Shown here in pieces: positions 19,761 through 23,761 of a stretch of DNA of 23,761 nt (positions are counted from its first letter, which is position 1; each line of letters begins with the position of its first letter). Origin of the DNA: Acanthamoeba sp. SK_2022b (Eukaryota; Discosea; Longamoebia; Acanthamoebidae). The DNA lies in contig JANDJZ010000658.1 in assembly GCA_027943245.1 (NCBI GenBank), positions 1 through 23,761 of the forward strand. The letters are read 5' to 3'. The notes under the pieces were generated by a model. The model saw only the letters and a list, made by a program, of their open reading frames with translations, had not been told where the DNA came from and searched no databases. The translations under genes and the position numbers were made by a program.

Positions 19761-20112
19761 CCGCGCCACCGCCACACCGAGCACCGAGCGAGAGACACAG
19801 AGCAAACTGCCTGCGGGCACGAAAGACTGCCGCTTGCCGGTCGGCCGGCCACCTTGTGAATACTTGTTTATAGAGCTGTACATGCACGCGCGCCATCGAT
19901 CCCCTGCACATACACGGAACACAATGCACCCTGTACATATTTATGCTACTTTATCAAAAAAATTAACATTTCCGAAATCATTTCGTAAGCATTTTGAAAC
20001 TTGCTTCCGCAGAAGAAAGAGATTCAAGGATTGATTGCACCAACTGCGATCGAACTCGAGAGGGGTATCGATCATCAAAGAAGCAAAGCAACCACGTTTT
20101 TCAGGTCACAAC
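19761..20112. other. Intergenic region between tandem plus-strand genes
   Basis: The GC-rich 3' flank of the upstream gene is followed by AT-rich sequence (19930-20000) that probably holds its polyadenylation region, then the leader of the oxidoreductase gene. A short interrupted palindrome (CGAAATCATTTCG) lies near 19974. Nothing else was seen. Confidence 0.45.
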
Positions 20113-20819
20113 ATGGGACTCTCTGAAAGCAAGGCTCGATCTGCAAGCAATCGAGATGGACAAATCTCGAATGATGAGAGCAATGGCCAACGCCAGCGGC
20201 AGGAAGGCGGAGAAGAGGCTCCCAAAGAGAGGGAATACGTGCACAAGGAACCCGTGGGAGTGGTGGTGATCGGCCTTGGGCAGCGCATGTGCACCCTTCT
20301 TCGCTTCCTGCTCCTGAAGCACGGCCGCCTCGTCCAGATCCGCGCCATCTGCGACGAGTCGTCCCAAGCCATCCAACAAGGCCTCGAGCACCTCAAGTAC
20401 CAACCTTCCTCACCATCATCTTTAGATTTCAATTTATATTAATTTTAATTTCTTTTATTTTATACGCCAGGCTGGTCACGGACATCGACTTGAACGAGAC
20501 CGCGCCCACCTTCACCTCGCACGACGAACTCTTTGCTGCAGGGCTTGACTTCTCGTGGGTCCTCATCGGGTCCAAGAACTATCTGCACAAGGTGGGCCGC
20601 CCGCCCGCCAAGCCACCACTCCCGCTCGCTACTGACGCCGGGCCGTGTCGTGTCGTGTCGTGTGCGGCGCATCAGGTTCATTGCGTCACGGCCTTCAAGC
20701 ACGGCAAGCACGTCTTCTGCGAGAAGCCGCTCGCCACCACGCTCGAAGACTGCGTCGAGATCAGAGAGGCCTGGCAAGCGGTAGCCCTCCTTGCTCATCA
20801 CACACCACCACCACCACCA

Positions 20820-20883
<64 letters not shown>

Positions 20884-21636
20884 CCCGCACGCTCACGTGA
20901 AGCGGCTCGGACGAGGTAGAGCGGCAAGCTGTTCAGCACTGGGTTCGTGTTGCGACACGCCTCGTTCTACCAGAAGATCAAGGAGATCGTCGACAGCGGC
21001 AAGCTCGGGCGCATCGTCTCCGTCGAGGCCAACGAGACCCTCATGCCCGCGCACGGCGGGTACATCATGAGGTGCGTCGGTGCATACAACAACGCGGCGC
21101 GTTTTCAGCTGCCTCCCTCCCCTCTGCTGACCCTCCTCCGTGGCGCAGGAATTGGCGGCGCCACAGGGAGCAGACCGGCCCGCACATTCTCGAGAAATGC
21201 TGCCACGACATCGATATCCTTAACTGGCTCCTCCGTACGCTACTCGTTTTAGTTTTATAAATAAATAAATAAATAATATTCATTATATTTTATTATTTGA
21301 AAAAAATGTTTGATGTCTCTTTATCAAATAATTCTTGTAAAAAAAACAACACATTTTAACCCTATTGCGCAATGCAGAATCGCTGCCCTCGCGTGTGGCG
21401 TCGTTTGCCGGGCTGGACATCTTCGTGCCCGAGAACAAGCCCGTACGGCTGGCTCCCCATTGGGTGGCCCACTGCCGTGCGACTGACTCGCCTTCCGACC
21501 AGGCGCCGGAGATCGGCCGGGCCTACAGGAGGTGGCCCGCTTGGGAGGACGTGGACCCGTTTGACAGCGACAAGGACACCGAGGACAACCAGGCAAGTGG
21601 CACCTCTCTCTCTCTCTCTTTCTATCCACACACACA

Positions 21637-21691
<55 letters not shown>

Positions 21692-22196
21692 CACACAACT
21701 CTGTTGCGTGGGATGGCTGACCGGTGTGGCCTGAGGGCAGGTGGTGATCATGGAGTACCGGAACAAGGTGCGCGTGACCTTCCACACGAACTGCAACTCG
21801 GCCCTGCCCGAGCGCTCGCTCCGCATCTGTGGCGTCAAGGGCGCCGTCACTGGCACGCTCCCCAAACACGGGTCCACATAATTTATTTTTATTAATTTTT
21901 ATTAATTTATGTTCATAATATCAAATAATTAGGCGACCTGTTCACGGGGAAGATCAAGCTGTGCCTGGTGGAGAACGACATCGTGCAGGCCATACGCTGC
22001 CGCACCGGCGACCTTCACGGTGACCTCCTCTCCCCCGTTTCGCACGAATCGCGCAAAGACACTCACCGCCACCGCACACGCAGGCGGGGCCGATGAGATC
22101 ATCGTCGACGACCTCGTGAGCAGCATCGACGAAGAGACCCCGCCCAAGGTAGCGCATCGGCCCCTTGGCCGCGCGATCAGTTGGGCGGCGCTGGCT

Positions 22197-22241
<45 letters not shown>

Positions 22242-22435
22242 TGGATTGCGTGGCGATTGACGTGGCTGTTGTGCTCGCCCGCGGAGTGCAGGCCAGCGGG
22301 GAGGAAGGGTTCCGCAGTGCGGTGGTGTGTCTGGTCATCGATCAGGCGCGCGCGTCGGGGCAGGTCGAGAGCCTGGAGCACGTCTGGCCGCGCTTCGGCA
22401 TCGACACGGACACCAACGACCCCTCTGGCCACTAA
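20113..22435 (+). CDS. Gfo/Idh/MocA-family NAD(P)-dependent oxidoreductase
   Basis: Ten exons: 20113-20396, 20471-20591, 20676-20780, 20920-21071, 21149-21234, 21378-21592, 21741-21852, 21933-22019, 22084-22148 and 22292-22435; all phases agree, 456 residues. After a polar 46-residue N-terminus, a Rossmann start VGVVVIGLGQRM holds a variant GxGxxG (54-59). The family EKP motif is at 151-153 (KHVFCEKPLATT), its Lys being the expected catalytic residue. FVLRHASFYQKI, GKLGRIVSVEANE, HGGYIMRNWRRH and EKCCHDIDILNWL match the C-terminal sugar-binding domain of this family. Such enzymes oxidise or reduce sugars, inositols or related substrates; the substrate is not readable here. There is no signal peptide, so cytosolic. 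Introns 6 and 7 appear to be GC-AG, and introns 3, 6 and 9 hold long CA/GT repeats. Confidence 0.92.
20798..20880. repeat. (CCA)n-(CA)n microsatellite in oxidoreductase intron 3
   Basis: A CCA run (to about 20820) passes into about 31 uninterrupted CA units ending at 20880. It fills more than half of the 139-nt intron 20781-20919. Confidence 0.97.
21604..21690. repeat. (CT)n and (CA)n microsatellite in oxidoreductase intron 6
   Basis: A CT run (21604-21620) is followed by a CA run (21627-21690) with one small interruption near 21638-21640. It starts about ten bases after the GC donor at 21593. Confidence 0.97.
22200..22240. repeat. (GT)20 microsatellite in oxidoreductase intron 9
   Basis: Twenty uninterrupted GT/TG units inside intron 22149-22291, in opposite strand sense to the CA runs of introns 3 and 6. 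Confidence 0.97.
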
Positions 22436-22478
22436 GAGCTCGTTGTTTCTTTGTAGCGAGTCGCGCAGTTTTTATTTA

Positions 22479-22508
22479 TTATTATTGAGCATTTATTATC
22501 AATAATAA
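22479..22508 (+). other. AT-rich 3' flank hairpin
   Basis: Arms TTATTATTGA (22479-22488) and TCAATAATAA (22499-22508) with a 10-base loop, 43 bp past the oxidoreductase stop. It may be a 3' UTR structure or chance in AT-rich DNA. Confidence 0.5.
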
Positions 22509-22704
22509 ATGGAGAGATCATGTGCTGTAGCAAGGGAAGTGATCCGTCTGCTGTGTGGTTGGTAGATCAGGGTTGCACTATTACCGCAGAACTGGACAAC
22601 TGCGATTGGGCGACGCTGCCAACACGATTTGTTTCATTTGAATTTCATCTAATTATATCACCATAGAGAACCTACTTCCAGCTTGTCTCAGTGCACTCAA
22701 CCGC

Positions 22705-22716
22705 TCGACCAATAGC
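22705..22716 (+). promoter_or_regulatory. CCAAT-containing 12-mer upstream of second lectin
   Basis: TCGACCAATAGC, identical to 16965-16976, lies about 125 bp upstream of the TATA box. Confidence 0.3.
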
Positions 22717-22839
22717 CATCCGGGCAAACCAGGTTCACCTCGTTCGCATGGGTATTTCGTCTGTTGCGACCACTCCCTCGCGGGCCTGGCGCCACCGGCC
22801 CGCAGTATTGTGTCCGGCGCTATTGCCCCGCTGGCCCAC

Positions 22840-22845
22840 TATAAA
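22840..22845 (+). promoter_or_regulatory. TATA box of second CBM49 lectin
   Basis: TATAAA lies 99 bp upstream of the ATG at 22945, comparable to the TATA box of the first lectin gene. Confidence 0.7.
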
Positions 22846-22944
22846 GCGCCAGCGACCAGGCCATTACGAACTCACCACCAGCTCTCCAACACACGAACCA
22901 CCCACACAAGCCCTCTCCCGAGCAGTCGCAAAGCCAACCACAAC

Positions 22945-23761
22945 ATGAGGCAATCTCTTCTCGTGGCGATCGTCGCCGCTGCCTTCTGTTTCGCCTACGT
23001 CGCTGCTGGTACGAGCACCACGATCTCTCGCGAGTGCACTGACGTCGAACATGTCATGACACATTTCATACACCATATACTTACCGGTTGTGTGCATTCG
23101 TGATGTGCAGACTGCAGCGTGACCATCAACCAGACCCTGGGCAGCGCCTGGAAGCAGAACGGCCAGGACATGTCGCAGTGGAACGCCCAGCTCACCGCCG
23201 GCTCCGAGCGCGTCAAGTCGGTTGAGCTCAGCATCACCGGCGCCGACATCACCCAGCTGTGGGAGCTGACCCTCAACTCGTCGACCGGCCTCTACTCGCT
23301 GCCCGCCTACCGCCTCCAGAACGGCGGCCTCGGCGCCGGCGAGAGCCACCAGTTCGGCTACATCTGGCAGTCGGCCTCCAAGGCCACCATCACCGTGTCG
23401 TCCATCGACTGCGGTGCTGCCGCCAGCCCCAGCGCGTCGCCCGCCGCCCCCTCCGCCTCGGCTTCTCCCGCCGCTCCCTCGCCGTCGTCGTCGGCCGCTC
23501 CCACCATCGTCGCCACGCCGCAGCCCAGCCCCGCTGGCGACTGCAGCGTCACCGTGACCCAGACCAAGCGCTCCTCCACCGAGGGCGGCAGCTGGACCAC
23601 CGGCGACTTCGGCTTCCAGATCTACGACCTCGCGCTCACCAACAACGGCGAGAGGCCCGCCAACGGCGCCCGCATCAACGTCGCCCTCGTCGGCGACGCC
23701 CAGCAGAGCATCTACCAGTTCTGGAACGTCGAGCGCGCCTCGGCCGACTCGAGCGTCTTCA
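22945..23761 (+). CDS. Secreted CBM49 lectin, N-terminal part (Luke-type; runs off right edge)
   Basis: Exons 22945-23008 and 23111-23761; the frame is open at the window end after 238 codons. The signal peptide is residues 1-21 (MRQSLLVAIVAAAFCFAYVAA). The 102-nt intron sits just after it in phase 1, exactly as in the gene at 3550, and the mature chain again begins DC. The first CBM49 module spans Cys23-Cys122 with tryptophans in SAW, SQW and QLW; a Ser/Pro/Ala linker follows; the second module starts at Cys166 (GGSWTTGDFGFQIYDL) and is cut. Whether the protein has two or three modules cannot be seen here. Role by family: cellulose binding in the cyst wall. It is a diverged paralogue of the lectin at 3550, not a recent copy. 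Confidence 0.92.

Larger units (their letters stand above)
22436..22839. other. Intergenic region between oxidoreductase and second lectin
   Basis: It holds the 3' flank of the oxidoreductase gene with a hairpin at 22479-22508, AT-rich sequence near 22630-22665, and the upstream promoter region of the lectin with a CCAAT-type motif at 22705. No gene was seen. Confidence 0.5.

Noticed and set aside
19020..19922. 300-codon minus-strand frame
   Set aside because: Antisense shadow of the same gene with typical Arg/Gly/Val composition.
20821..20880. CRISPR-like repeat pattern
   Set aside because: It is a plain CA dinucleotide microsatellite without spacers, in a eukaryotic intron.
1..23761. Transposons or integrated viral genes
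   Set aside because: No transposase, integrase, reverse transcriptase or capsid-like frame, and no terminal repeats with target duplications were seen.

Overview
The window looks like nuclear DNA of a free-living amoeba, most likely Acanthamoeba. Three things point there: GC-rich genes (strong G/C at third codon positions) broken by many short introns of about 50-150 nt, very close gene packing on both strands, and two secreted proteins built from CBM49 cellulose-binding domains joined by Ser/Pro linkers, as in the Luke-type cyst-wall lectins of A. castellanii. The species call is inference. Exon structures were built by hand from reading frame, GT/GC-AG sites, intron phase and family alignment; no transcript data were available.

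Layout, left to right: an unrecognised partial gene running off the left edge (-, 1-532); a TMEM229/CmpB-like membrane protein (+, 719-1844); a J-domain protein with a C-terminal zinc finger (-, 1987-2901); a complete three-CBM49 lectin with TATA box and signal peptide (+, 3550-4841); a nine-exon helical-repeat gene that may be IFRD-like (-, 5016-7670); a small F-box protein (+, 7789-8601) that shares a 118-bp promoter gap with it; an unrecognised 164-residue protein (-, 8669-9241); a 13-exon secreted saposin-B/purple acid phosphatase (-, 9630-12325) with a tRNA-Gly(GCC) gene inside one intron; a two-TM protein with channel-like layout (-, 12525-14214); a Tim10-type mitochondrial chaperone (-, 14534-15046); a p24/emp24 cargo receptor (-, 15138-16247); a low-complexity, probably nuclear protein behind a TATA box and a 421-nt ATG-free leader (+, 17632-19760); a ten-exon Gfo/Idh/MocA oxidoreductase whose introns hold long CA/GT microsatellites (+, 20113-22435); and a second CBM49 lectin cut by the right edge (+, 22945-23761).

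The genes do not form an operon or a visible pathway. The loose functional theme is secretion and the cell surface: two cyst-wall-type lectins, a secreted phosphatase, a p24 receptor and two membrane proteins. No transposon, CRISPR array or clear sign of gene transfer was seen. The most unusual items are the intron-nested tRNA, the SapB-PAP domain order, four introns best explained as GC-AG, a hairpin-rich intron, and the microsatellite-loaded introns.
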